DNA from: Candidatus Wallbacteria bacterium
GTDB taxonomy: Bacteria; Muiribacteriota; UBA6191; JACPRK01
Length of the DNA: 6,123 bases
Direction of reading: 5' to 3'
Assembly (NCBI GenBank): GCA_016199905.1
Contig: JACQFU010000173.1
Coordinates: forward strand, 1 to 6,123
In this document: in pieces, positions 1-5,207 of the stretch
Numbering within the stretch: the stretch's first letter is position 1
How the letters are laid out: the number at the start of each line of letters is the position of its first letter
Program-made: the position numbers and the translations under genes
The notes under the pieces: generated by a model
Databases searched by the model: none
Seen by the model: the letters and a program-made list of their open reading frames with translations, nothing else
What the model was told of the DNA's origin: nothing

Positions 1-645
1 ATGCCGAGGCGTCCGTGGCCGGCTGCACAGCCGATCGCTGGTTACGGGCCGATCGACGCCGCTGTGGCGGCGGGTCTTGCGTCACGGACCGCTGCCGGCA
101 GCGCGCGCACGGCCGCCGTCGATCCGGCCAAGCTGTCGCGCGCCCTGGAGGCAATCACGTTTGGCGCCGGCAAGCTGTCGCTGCCGCGCGAGCTCGCGGT
201 GTTCGGCGACGGCGATCGGATCGCCCGCGTCGTCGAGGCGCCCGACGGAGCGCGCGCCGAGATCTACGACGCGCCCAGGCCCGGTACCGCACAGATCGCC
301 GAGGCGAAGCTCCGCGAACGTCTCACGATCAAGCAGGCCCAGCGCGATCCTGCGCTCGTGGCGCTCATCAAGCTCGGCGTCGGAGTTGTCGGCGTCGTGC
401 ATCCCGGCGGCCTAGGGCCGATCCTGTTCGGCCACTGGGTAGAGTTCGACGTCGCGGTGCCGTTCGTGGTGCTATCGAACGGCAGCGAAACGGCGATCCT
501 GGTGCTGTCGAGCGGCGGTGCGCCGCTACTCGCCGGCAAGTACAGCCTGCACTTCGTGCTCGACCGCGATCGCTGGAGTGCCGTGGTCGCTGCGGACCCC
601 GAGCAGCACTATCACGACGAGCACGCGATCGCGCTGGCGTGGTGA
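1..645 (+). CDS. Hypothetical protein, probably 5'-partial
   Basis: I do not recognise this protein. The reading frame is open from the first base of the window to a TGA at 643-645 (214 residues). The ATG at base 1 is the only methionine in the frame, and no upstream sequence is available to show a ribosome binding site, so the true start may lie outside the window. The N-terminal 40 residues are Ala/Arg/Pro-rich and look disordered. Residues 41-116 are charged and helical in character. Residues 118-142 are a Gly/Val-rich hydrophobic stretch (VALIKLGVGVVGVVHPGG). Residues 143-214 alternate hydrophobic and polar residues like a beta domain and end in a His/Asp-rich segment (EQHYHDEH) followed by ALAW. 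No catalytic motif is evident. GC-rich third positions and absence of stops support real coding. It stands alone; the next 381 bases on this strand hold no clear gene. Confidence 0.6.
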   Translation: MPRRPWPAAQPIAGYGPIDAAVAAGLASRTAAGSARTAAVDPAKLSRALEAITFGAGKLSLPRELAVFGDGDRIARVVEAPDGARAEIYDAPRPGTAQIAEAKLRERLTIKQAQRDPALVALIKLGVGVVGVVHPGGLGPILFGHWVEFDVAVPFVVLSNGSETAILVLSSGGAPLLAGKYSLHFVLDRDRWSAVVAADPEQHYHDEHAIALAW

Positions 646-684
646 CAGCCCGCGATTCACACCCCGACCGCCCAGAGGTGCCGT

Positions 685-798
685 CTACTGGAACAACGAG
701 CGCGCGAGGACCATCTGTTCCTCGTTGCGAGCAGCCAACTGCTCCGGGCTCGCCGGTCCTTCGCCGGGGCTCTCCAGGGCCTGTGCGAACCTCTGCAT
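685..798 (-). CDS. Doubtful small ORF (37 codons), possible gene remnant
   Basis: On the minus strand an ATG at 798-796 opens a 37-residue frame ending in TAG at 687-685. The product begins MQRFAQALESPGEG and ends EEQMVLARSLFQ. It is rich in Glu, Gln and Ala and looks like an amphipathic helix. Third codon positions are mostly G or C, which favours coding. Against it, there is no clear ribosome binding site upstream of the ATG, a TAG lies in frame four codons upstream, and I recognise no family. It could be a true small protein, the tail of a decayed gene, or chance in GC-rich DNA. Confidence 0.2.
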   Translation of the reverse strand: MQRFAQALESPGEGPASPEQLAARNEEQMVLARSLFQ

Positions 799-818
799 CA
801 CAGGCGACTACCCGGGCT

Positions 819-863
819 GCCTGGAGACGTTCGGCAAATGGCTCCAATTGACCGTCCCCAGGC
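819..863. repeat. Imperfect inverted repeat with 11-bp arms
   Basis: GCCTGGAGACG at 819-829 is mirrored by CGTCCCCAGGC at 853-863, leaving a 23-base loop. The arms differ at one pair: A825 faces C857 on the plus strand. In a minus-strand transcript this becomes a G-U wobble, so an 11-bp stem forms only in RNA read from the minus strand. That is the direction of the amr operon, whose stop codon is about 165 bases upstream of the repeat. There is no T-run after the stem, so it is not a typical intrinsic terminator. It could be an mRNA 3'-end stabilising hairpin or a copy of a dispersed palindromic repeat. Confidence 0.4.
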
Positions 864-883
864 TGTCTTGGCAGCGGAAGGGT

Positions 884-898
884 TCGCCCGGAGGGCGA
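884..898. repeat. Short GC hairpin, TCGCCC-GGA-GGGCGA
   Basis: A perfect 6-bp inverted repeat with a three-base loop, TCGCCC (884-889) and GGGCGA (893-898). It lies downstream of the convergent amr operon and beside the larger inverted repeat at 819-863. There is no poly-T tract on either side, so terminator function is unsupported. Hairpins this short arise often by chance in GC-rich DNA. Confidence 0.25.
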
Positions 899-1026
899 GC
901 ATGCCGGACGGCTGGCCATTTGCGGCCCGGTTGCATCCCCAAGCCTGAGGGTGAGTCCCGACCTGGCGGCGCGGCTGGAGCTGGCGGCCCAGTGGCGCCG
1001 GTAGCCCGAAGCCCAAGCTTGCCGGC

Positions 1027-2619
1027 TCACCTCGCGACTCGCCGCTTCTTGTCCGGATAGACCTGCGCCTCGAAGCGCAGCAGCTCCGAGCCCTGCTTCC
1101 ACGCGTCCGGCGGCAAGCCGGCCTTGCGGCAAACCTCCGCCAGGAACGTGTTTCGGTCCCAGCCAAGGTCGATCGGCACCTGGGGCAGAAGGATTCCCGA
1201 ATAGCCGCCGCGGGTGACCCGCAGGCCGTGGCGGCCGACCTGGATCTCGGCCGCATCCTTGACGGGGACCATCGGCGATAGGACGGAGATCTCGAACTCC
1301 AGGTCGGGAAGCTCTGCAGCGGTGACGGGGGCGAAGCGCGGATCGCGGAGCGCAGCTTCCCCGGCCATTTCCCGCACGGTTTCGCCAAGCGACATGCGGG
1401 GCTCGACGGTGCCGATGCAGCCGCGGAGCGCGCCCTTTTCCATGAGGGTGACGAAGGCCGCGCCCAGCCGCCCGAGCGCAGGCTCGTCCGCGGGCAGGGC
1501 CGGCGGCTTGGAGCGCATCACGGCCGCCACGGCCGAGCGCGTGGCCAGCTTCCAGAGCACGTCCAGCTCGTGTTCCGAGAGCAGCGCGGAGTCTGCACGG
1601 GCGCGCGTGGCGCCCGGCGGGCCGGCCTCGAAGGCCCACGCGCCGTAGCCGACGACTCGCGAACGCTCGCCCGAAGCGTCGCCCGAGTTGGCCATCGCCA
1701 ACCTGAGGGCGCGCGTGGCCCCAAGTCCCCGGCAGGTGAGCAGGACAGTCGTGATCGGGCCCAGGCCGCACGCCTCCCAGCGCCCCTCGCGATCGCCCTG
1801 GTGCAGCAGCGCCGGATCGAGCGCCTCCACGGCCCCTGCGAGGCCGGCGTCGATCGAAACGGCTTCCTGGTACGGATGGTAGTGCGAGAGGTCCGAGGAG
1901 GCGACGAAGACCGTGCGGCCCGGCAGCGTCCGGGCCAGGGCCTGCAAGTGGCCCGCGAGGGCTTCGCAGATCGGCATCTGCTGCTGACCCATCACGATCG
2001 GCACGACCCGGGCCGAGGGCTGCACGACGCGCAGCCAGGGGAGCTGGACCTCCAGGGAGTGCTCGCGAGTCCACGCCTCCGGGACCACGGCGAAGTGGGG
2101 AGAGCGGGCGCGCAGCCAGGCAATCGCCTCTCGGTCCAACGTGACGTCGCCCAGGGGCGTGCGAAAGGCGCCCTCGAGCGGCACTGCAAAACCGTCGAAG
2201 GCGGCGTAGTGCGACGGCGCGACTATGACGATTCGGTCGACCTTTTCACTCTGCAGCCGCAGGTAGCTGTGCGCCGCCACCGGACCGGAGTATTCGTAAC
2301 CGGCGTGGGGCGAGACGACCCCGAACAGGGTTCCTGCCGGCCCTTTGGGAAGCGATGCGGCCGCGAGCATCTTGCGGATGGCGACTTCCAGCACTCGCCC
2401 CTCCGCCGGATAGAACTCGCCCGCAACGACCGGCAAGCGCACGGCCGGCGGACCGGAAAGAGCCTCCGGATGACTCGCGTCCTTTGTCTTGCGCGGACCG
2501 CAGCCGTGCGGAGACTCCGCGATCGCAAGAAGGAATCCGGAAGCGGCGAGCACCAGCAACGCCAGGAACCTCGAGGAGAGGAAGACTCTCCCCTCGACAC
2601 GACTAACCCGCCAGATCAT
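1027..2619 (-). CDS. Exported MEMO-AMMECR1 fusion (AmmeMemoRadiSam proteins B and A)
   Basis: A 530-residue fusion of two AmmeMemoRadiSam components. Residues 1-34 form a signal peptide: basic residues to R17, a hydrophobic core FLALLVLAASGFLLAIA, and an AIA|E-type cleavage site after A34. Residues about 60-331 are a MEMO domain, structurally related to class III extradiol dioxygenases. The four residues lining the human MEMO1 pocket are all matched: H105 in SPHAGY, H137 in PSHY, H246 in SSDLSHY and C284 in ACGLGPI; EHSLEVQLPW at 186-195 is also typical. Residues about 346-525 are an AMMECR1 domain with the hallmark LRGCIGT at 398-404. The start is ATG at 2619-2617, preceded by GGAGAGGG. The frame is open further upstream to 3153, but that stretch reads through the amrS remnant and is not coding in this frame. 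The molecular function of both families is unsettled. The signal peptide predicts a periplasmic or extracellular location, which I consider unusual. The radical SAM partner encoded just upstream is broken, yet this frame is intact. Confidence 0.93.
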   Translation of the reverse strand: MIWRVSRVEGRVFLSSRFLALLVLAASGFLLAIAESPHGCGPRKTKDASHPEALSGPPAVRLPVVAGEFYPAEGRVLEVAIRKMLAAASLPKGPAGTLFGVVSPHAGYEYSGPVAAHSYLRLQSEKVDRIVIVAPSHYAAFDGFAVPLEGAFRTPLGDVTLDREAIAWLRARSPHFAVVPEAWTREHSLEVQLPWLRVVQPSARVVPIVMGQQQMPICEALAGHLQALARTLPGRTVFVASSDLSHYHPYQEAVSIDAGLAGAVEALDPALLHQGDREGRWEACGLGPITTVLLTCRGLGATRALRLAMANSGDASGERSRVVGYGAWAFEAGPPGATRARADSALLSEHELDVLWKLATRSAVAAVMRSKPPALPADEPALGRLGAAFVTLMEKGALRGCIGTVEPRMSLGETVREMAGEAALRDPRFAPVTAAELPDLEFEISVLSPMVPVKDAAEIQVGRHGLRVTRGGYSGILLPQVPIDLGWDRNTFLAEVCRKAGLPPDAWKQGSELLRFEAQVYPDKKRRVAR

Positions 2620-3122
2620 CGCCCTCTCCGATCGCCGGGCCGTAAAGCCGCCTGGAAGCGGGAACCCGGCCGTCTGCGCCCAGCCTCGAGGCATCCGAGC
2701 GCCGGGCGCAGCCCGACCTGCGGCACGCACACCAGACCCACACCGCAGCGAGCCAGGCCAGCAAGTGGGCCTGCGCGGCCGTGTCCTCCACGTACTCGTA
2801 GAAGACGATCGGCTCCGAGCAGGTGTAGGCGATCGACGGACAACCCCGCTCGCGAGCGGCGGCCACGACGTTCGCCGGCGAGGCCTCGAAGTTCTCGGTC
2901 TCGTAGCCCGTCGCTTGCGAGAGCTGCCAGTTCTGGCAGTTCTTGCAGTGCAGGTTGCAGCCGGCCGTGGCGATGGAGAAGACCGACGTGAATCGCCACG
3001 GGCCGGCCATAGGTCGTCGCAACCAGCTTGCCCGCGAGGTTGACTCGCACGCGGCAGTCGCCGGCCATTCCCTCCGGAATGCGGCAGTTCTTGGGGCACA
3101 GCTCGCAGACGACGGCGCTCAC
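2603..3122 (-). pseudogene. amrS: Broken AmmeMemoRadiSam radical SAM enzyme (amrS)
   Basis: Two pieces of AmrS lie in different frames. The first starts at GTG 3122-3120, five bases after GGAGG, and runs about 46 codons with the family's N-terminal cysteine motif (CELCPKNC, then EGMAGDCRVR) to TTYGRPVAIHV near 2985. The match then jumps frame to VFSIATAGCNLHCKNCQNWQ, which contains the radical SAM CX3CX2C cluster motif, and continues through ERGCPSIAYTCSEP and FYEYVEDTAAQAH to about AAVWV. The family normally has a segment of the type DPVEKKPLFHFLP at the jump; it is missing here, so the break is a deletion of roughly 40-50 bases plus frameshift, not a single-base error. After AAVWV the sequence is unrecognisable and the frame ends in TAG at 2605-2603, 17 bases inside the next gene. 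Intact AmrS is about 330-380 residues, so more than half the C-terminal part is gone. The remnant cannot make a normal enzyme. Assembly error is the main alternative. Confidence 0.85.
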
Positions 3123-3167
3123 GACATCCTCCCCCGCCCCAATATGCTCCCACGTGCCCCCGCTGGA

Positions 3168-3353
3168 CTACCGTTGCGTTGGGTCATCCGGCGACCGGCG
3201 ATACCACTCGGCCTCGTGATTGGAAAGTTGCCCGCGATCGATCGCTTCCCGGACGCGCGCCGAGTCGACGCGCCGGGCTCCGCCTACCTGCTGAGCGTCC
3301 CCTGCGCCCGAATCGTGACGCTGCCGGCGACGGAGTGAGCGGGTCAAAGACAC
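3168..3353 (-). CDS. Orphan minus-strand ORF, possible remnant
   Basis: A minus-strand frame ends at TAG 3170-3168. Its last 33 residues look protein-like: RVDSARVREAIDRGQ then LSNHEAEWYRR and SPDDPTQR, with normal codon choice for the window. The most distal plausible start before the zeta-like gene is GTG at 3353-3351 (61 residues), but no ribosome binding site precedes it, and the N-terminal half (Arg/Gln/Gly-rich) looks poorly conserved. It sits 45 bases upstream of the amrS start on the same strand. It may be the tail of a gene truncated when the divergent kinase unit arrived, a small unrecognised protein, or chance. I recognise no family. Confidence 0.25.
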   Translation of the reverse strand: MSLTRSLRRRQRHDSGAGDAQQVGGARRVDSARVREAIDRGQLSNHEAEWYRRSPDDPTQR

Positions 3354-3363
3354 AAAGGAGCCG

Positions 3364-3391
3364 GTGACGCGCACCACACCGGTGGTATAGT
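3364..3391 (+). promoter_or_regulatory. Extended -10 promoter for the kinase unit, probably leaderless
   Basis: TATAGT at 3386-3391 matches the -10 consensus at five of six positions and is preceded by TGG at 3383-3385, giving a full extended -10 (TGN). A -35-like GTGACG at 3364-3369 matches four of six with a 16-base spacer. Transcription would start about seven bases after the -10, at or next to the GTG start codon at 3398. No Shine-Dalgarno sequence lies before that codon, so a leaderless mRNA is predicted. Promoter calls by eye are uncertain, but the absence of any in-frame alternative start supports the arrangement. Confidence 0.5.
3373..3386. promoter_or_regulatory. Inverted repeat overlapping the -10, possible operator
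   Basis: ACCAC (3373-3377) and GTGGT (3382-3386) form an inverted repeat around ACCG; within it CACCGGTG at 3377-3384 is a perfect 8-base palindrome. It covers the spacer and the first base of the -10 hexamer, a placement where a bound protein would block RNA polymerase. Autoregulation by the kinase or its partner is conceivable, as in many toxin-antitoxin units, but neither protein shows a recognisable DNA-binding domain. Confidence 0.3.
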
Positions 3392-3397
3392 GCCGGC

Positions 3398-4009
3398 GTG
3401 GAGACTGGTGCAGGGGTCCGTTCCGTCCGTCCGCATGTGATCCTCCTCGGCGGGCCGAACGGGGCGGGAAAGACGACTGCGGCCGGGGTGCTGTTGCCTC
3501 GGGTGATCTCGGTCCCGCAGTTCGTGAACGCCGACTCCATCGCGCACGGGTTGTCCGGCTTCGATCCGGATTCTTCGGCCATCCCCGCAGGCAGGCTGAT
3601 GCTGACAAGACTGCGGGACCTGGCGCGCGCCCGCGAGAGCTTCGCCTTCGAGACGACGCTCTCGTCGCGGTCGTTCGCAACGATGCTGTCGAGTCTCAAG
3701 AAGGAGGGCTACGGAGTTCACATCGTCTATCTCTGGCTGGATCACCCCGACCTGGCGGCCGCACGTGTGGCCGAGCGAGTCCGCCGGGGAGGTCACTCGG
3801 TCCCCGACGACGTCATCCGCCGGCGCTACCACGGCGGCCTGTCGAACTTCTTCGACCTCTACATGCCGCTGGCGGATTCTTGGCGGCTCTACGACAATTC
3901 CGGAGAACGTCCGCTGCTGGTCGCCTGCCGGCTGGAAAGCGACGAGGAGCCAGTCGTGGCCCGAGACGACCTATGGGCGCGGCTTCGGGAGGAGGCAAAG
4001 CGGCCGTGA
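3398..4009 (+). CDS. Zeta-toxin-like P-loop kinase
   Basis: A 203-residue P-loop NTPase of the zeta toxin / small-molecule kinase group. Walker A is GPNGAGKTT at 19-27, followed by NADSIA at 44-49 and FAFETTLS at 82-89, the pattern of zeta-family kinases. After HIVYLWLD (108-115), the segment RVRRGGHSVPDDVIRRRY (127-144) supplies the lid arginines typical of phosphotransfer. Canonical zeta toxins, which phosphorylate UDP-N-acetylglucosamine and poison cell-wall synthesis, are longer (about 270-290 residues); this is the short form common in environmental genomes, whose substrate I cannot assign. The start is GTG at 3398-3400. No other in-frame start exists upstream before the TGA at 3365, there is no ribosome binding site, and a -10 element lies seven bases upstream. 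The stop TGA overlaps the GTG start of the next gene. It is cytoplasmic, with no membrane segment. Toxicity is an inference from family and gene pairing. Confidence 0.88.
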   Translation: METGAGVRSVRPHVILLGGPNGAGKTTAAGVLLPRVISVPQFVNADSIAHGLSGFDPDSSAIPAGRLMLTRLRDLARARESFAFETTLSSRSFATMLSSLKKEGYGVHIVYLWLDHPDLAAARVAERVRRGGHSVPDDVIRRRYHGGLSNFFDLYMPLADSWRLYDNSGERPLLVACRLESDEEPVVARDDLWARLREEAKRP

Positions 4010-4209
4010 TCACAGACGAGGAACGCGAGAGAATCCTGGGCAGCGAGATCGAGGCCGTGAGCGAGGCCATCGAAGAGGCCGTCGCCTTGGCCATCGAGGA
4101 ACACCGGAGGCTTGGAAACTCCATCGCCGTCTGGCGAGACGGCCGGGTCGTCCTGCTCTCCCCCGAGGAGATCCCGCCGTACGCCGGCAAGTCGCGCAGC
4201 GGCCGCTGA
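4006..4209 (+). CDS. Small acidic partner of the zeta-like kinase, putative antitoxin
   Basis: A 67-residue protein starting at GTG 4006-4008, which overlaps the kinase stop as GTGA. A strong AGGAGG lies at 3990-3995, ten bases upstream, inside the kinase gene. Residues 3-33 are highly acidic and helical (EERERI, then SEIEAVSEAIEEAVALAIEE). They are followed by HRRLGNSIAVWRDGRVV (33-49), which reads as a loop plus two beta strands, and SPEEIPPYA. I recall small proteins with this EH+RLG-ivVW+DG+V pattern next to short zeta-like kinases in many bacteria, which supports a functional pair. The four-base overlap implies translational coupling. By analogy with epsilon-zeta it may neutralise the kinase, but it does not resemble epsilon or PezA, and here the putative antitoxin comes second. 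The antitoxin role is inferred from context. Confidence 0.78.
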   Translation: MITDEERERILGSEIEAVSEAIEEAVALAIEEHRRLGNSIAVWRDGRVVLLSPEEIPPYAGKSRSGR

Positions 4210-4250
4210 TGTTGGGGACTTTTCGAGACAGCCATTGTGTTAGCCTGGCC

Positions 4251-4267
4251 GCGGTAGGGAGAACCGC
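4251..4267 (+). promoter_or_regulatory. Small hairpin just upstream of a ribosome binding site
   Basis: GCGGT (4251-4255) and ACCGC (4263-4267) can pair around a seven-base purine loop, AGGGAGA. The stem ends three bases before the AGGAGGAG ribosome binding site (4271-4278) of the secreted protein starting at 4281. It could protect the 5' end or tune initiation, but a 5-bp stem may be chance. I found no convincing promoter in 4210-4250; TTGGGG at 4212-4217 has no good -10 at proper spacing. Confidence 0.2.
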
Positions 4268-4280
4268 AAGAGGAGGAGCG

Positions 4281-5207
4281 ATGAACCCATCGCAGGTCGC
4301 CCCCCGGATCGTCCCGCACAAGTCCCGAACCGTCTCGCTGCTGGCAACCTTGGCCCTGCTGTCCCTGGCCACGGCGGCCGGGGCGCAGCATGCCAACTCC
4401 CAGACCAGCGTGTCGCAGGCTACGAGCGTCTCGGAGCATTTGACCCACGAACCGACTTCCGGCGCCGAACCGGCGCCCTCCTCGGGCGGGGCTTCAGGAA
4501 CGGCGCGTCTGGGCCACGAGCGCTTCGGATCGTCGGAAGTCGAACTGGGCGAGGATGAATCCCGTGCCGAAGCGGTTGCGCCCTCGATGCCGGTCGACGA
4601 CTGCAGCTGGACGTTCGCCGGCAGCGCGCGGATGGCGGTCAAGCTGCGAACCCAATCCGACGGGACCAACTACGCAAGATTCAACGATGGCGCGCCGATC
4701 GACGTCAGTCAATGGTTCCAGCTGGTCTGTCCCTTCCAGTCCCGCGTGCCCTCGCAGGTGCCCCGAGCCTCTGCCATCCAGGGCCTCGAGACGATCGTCG
4801 TGACGCTGCACGGATTCCTGATGGCCGCGGGATTCGAGGCCGATCACGACATCCACTGCGAGATCGCCGCGAGTCCGCAGTGGAACCAGGACCACGTGGT
4901 CGTCGAGGTGCCGCCCGGGCCTGATTACTGCGACGCTCGCAAGACGATGTGGGGCCTCGTGAAGGCCGATATGGGGGCCGCCAACGCCGACACGACAGGC
5001 ACCAAGTGGGTCATGCACCACCCCGCGGAGGTGCTCGTCACCGGTTACGTCTTCCTCGACAGTCCCCACGCCAGCGCCGGCACCGAGTACTGCAAGGAAA
5101 ACGGCGGCCGCGGAATGCAGAACCCGCCGGGCGCTGCGAGCCAGGTCCGCGGCCTCTGGGAGCTGCATCCCGTCCTGAGTGCCAAGGCCCTGGGAGGTCA
5201 AAAGTGA
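4281..5207 (+). CDS. Secreted protein of unknown function with VTG...ELHPV motif
   Basis: A 308-residue exported protein. ATG at 4281 follows a strong AGGAGGAG at 4271-4278. Residues 14-35 are a Sec signal peptide (basic KSR, hydrophobic SLLATLALLSLATAA, then AGA|QH cleavage). Residues 36-75 are a Ser/Thr/Pro/Ala linker. The folded part spans about 105-308 and has five cysteines (108, 150, 193, 217, 271), suited to disulfides outside the cytoplasm. From 170 on it shows an ordered set of motifs: ETIVVTLHGFL, a D-x-H pattern in EADHDIHCEI (186-195), HVVVEVPPG (205-213), then VLVTGYVFLDSPH (251-263) and GLWELHPVLS (291-300). I recall this D.H...VEVP...VTG..F.D..H...E[IL]HPV order from families of uncharacterised bacterial proteins. 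The conserved Asp/His/Glu could bind a metal, but no activity is established. Its stop overlaps the next gene as GTGA, so the two are probably coupled. Confidence 0.85.
   Translation: MNPSQVAPRIVPHKSRTVSLLATLALLSLATAAGAQHANSQTSVSQATSVSEHLTHEPTSGAEPAPSSGGASGTARLGHERFGSSEVELGEDESRAEAVAPSMPVDDCSWTFAGSARMAVKLRTQSDGTNYARFNDGAPIDVSQWFQLVCPFQSRVPSQVPRASAIQGLETIVVTLHGFLMAAGFEADHDIHCEIAASPQWNQDHVVVEVPPGPDYCDARKTMWGLVKADMGAANADTTGTKWVMHHPAEVLVTGYVFLDSPHASAGTEYCKENGGRGMQNPPGAASQVRGLWELHPVLSAKALGGQK

Larger units (their letters stand above)
646..1026. other. Intergenic region without a convincing gene
   Basis: This 381-base stretch lies between a plus-strand stop at 645 and a minus-strand stop at 1027, so it is the shared 3' region of two convergent units. 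It holds an imperfect inverted repeat at 819-863, a short GC hairpin at 884-898 and one doubtful minus-strand ORF at 685-798. No terminator with a T-run is visible for either flanking gene. Several frames stay open only because GC-rich sequence has few stops. I see no tRNA-like or ribosomal sequence here. Confidence 0.6.

Noticed and set aside
852..1004. Plus-strand frame ending LAARLELAAQWRR before TAG at 1002-1004
   Set aside because: The last 15 residues look protein-like, but there is no start codon with a ribosome binding site, the upstream part is Gly/Arg/Pro-rich, and the frame is closed at 849-851. It is probably chance.
368..2074. Long open minus-strand frame of 568 codons
   Set aside because: It overlaps the MEMO-AMMECR1 gene on the same strand in another frame, with Arg/Gly/Pro/Ala-rich content typical of a shifted frame in GC-rich DNA.
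2985..2990. A single-base sequencing error as the cause of the amrS frame jump
   Set aside because: A conserved segment of about 14 residues is missing at the jump, so one inserted or lost base cannot restore the family sequence.
1570..2991. Long plus-strand frame of 473 codons
   Set aside because: It is antisense to the well-supported MEMO-AMMECR1 gene and amrS remnant, is Arg-rich, and shows no domain motif.
2620..3153. N-terminal extension of the MEMO-AMMECR1 frame to an ATG at 3153
   Set aside because: The added 178 residues are Arg/Pro/Ser-rich and antisense-like in composition, and the same DNA encodes clear AmrS motifs in the other two minus frames. The ATG at 2619 has a ribosome binding site and begins a signal peptide.
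3880..4005. Longer form of the kinase's small partner starting at ATG 3880
   Set aside because: The added 42 residues are an Arg/Gly-rich shadow of the kinase frame. The GTG at 4006 has AGGAGG and the GTGA overlap, the same arrangement as at 5204.
4212..4243. Promoter with TTGGGG as -35 before the secreted pair
   Set aside because: At 17-base spacing the -10 would be TTGTGT, a poor match; the better TGTTAG lies at 20 bases. Not strong enough to report.
3765..4280. Upstream extension of the secreted protein's frame through the kinase gene to 3765
   Set aside because: The extension reads the kinase and its partner out of frame. The ATG at 4281 has AGGAGGAG and starts a normal signal peptide.
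4209..4281. Kinase unit and secreted pair as one four-gene operon
   Set aside because: The 71-base gap, the separate strong ribosome binding site and unrelated protein types make a single functional operon unlikely, although read-through cannot be excluded.
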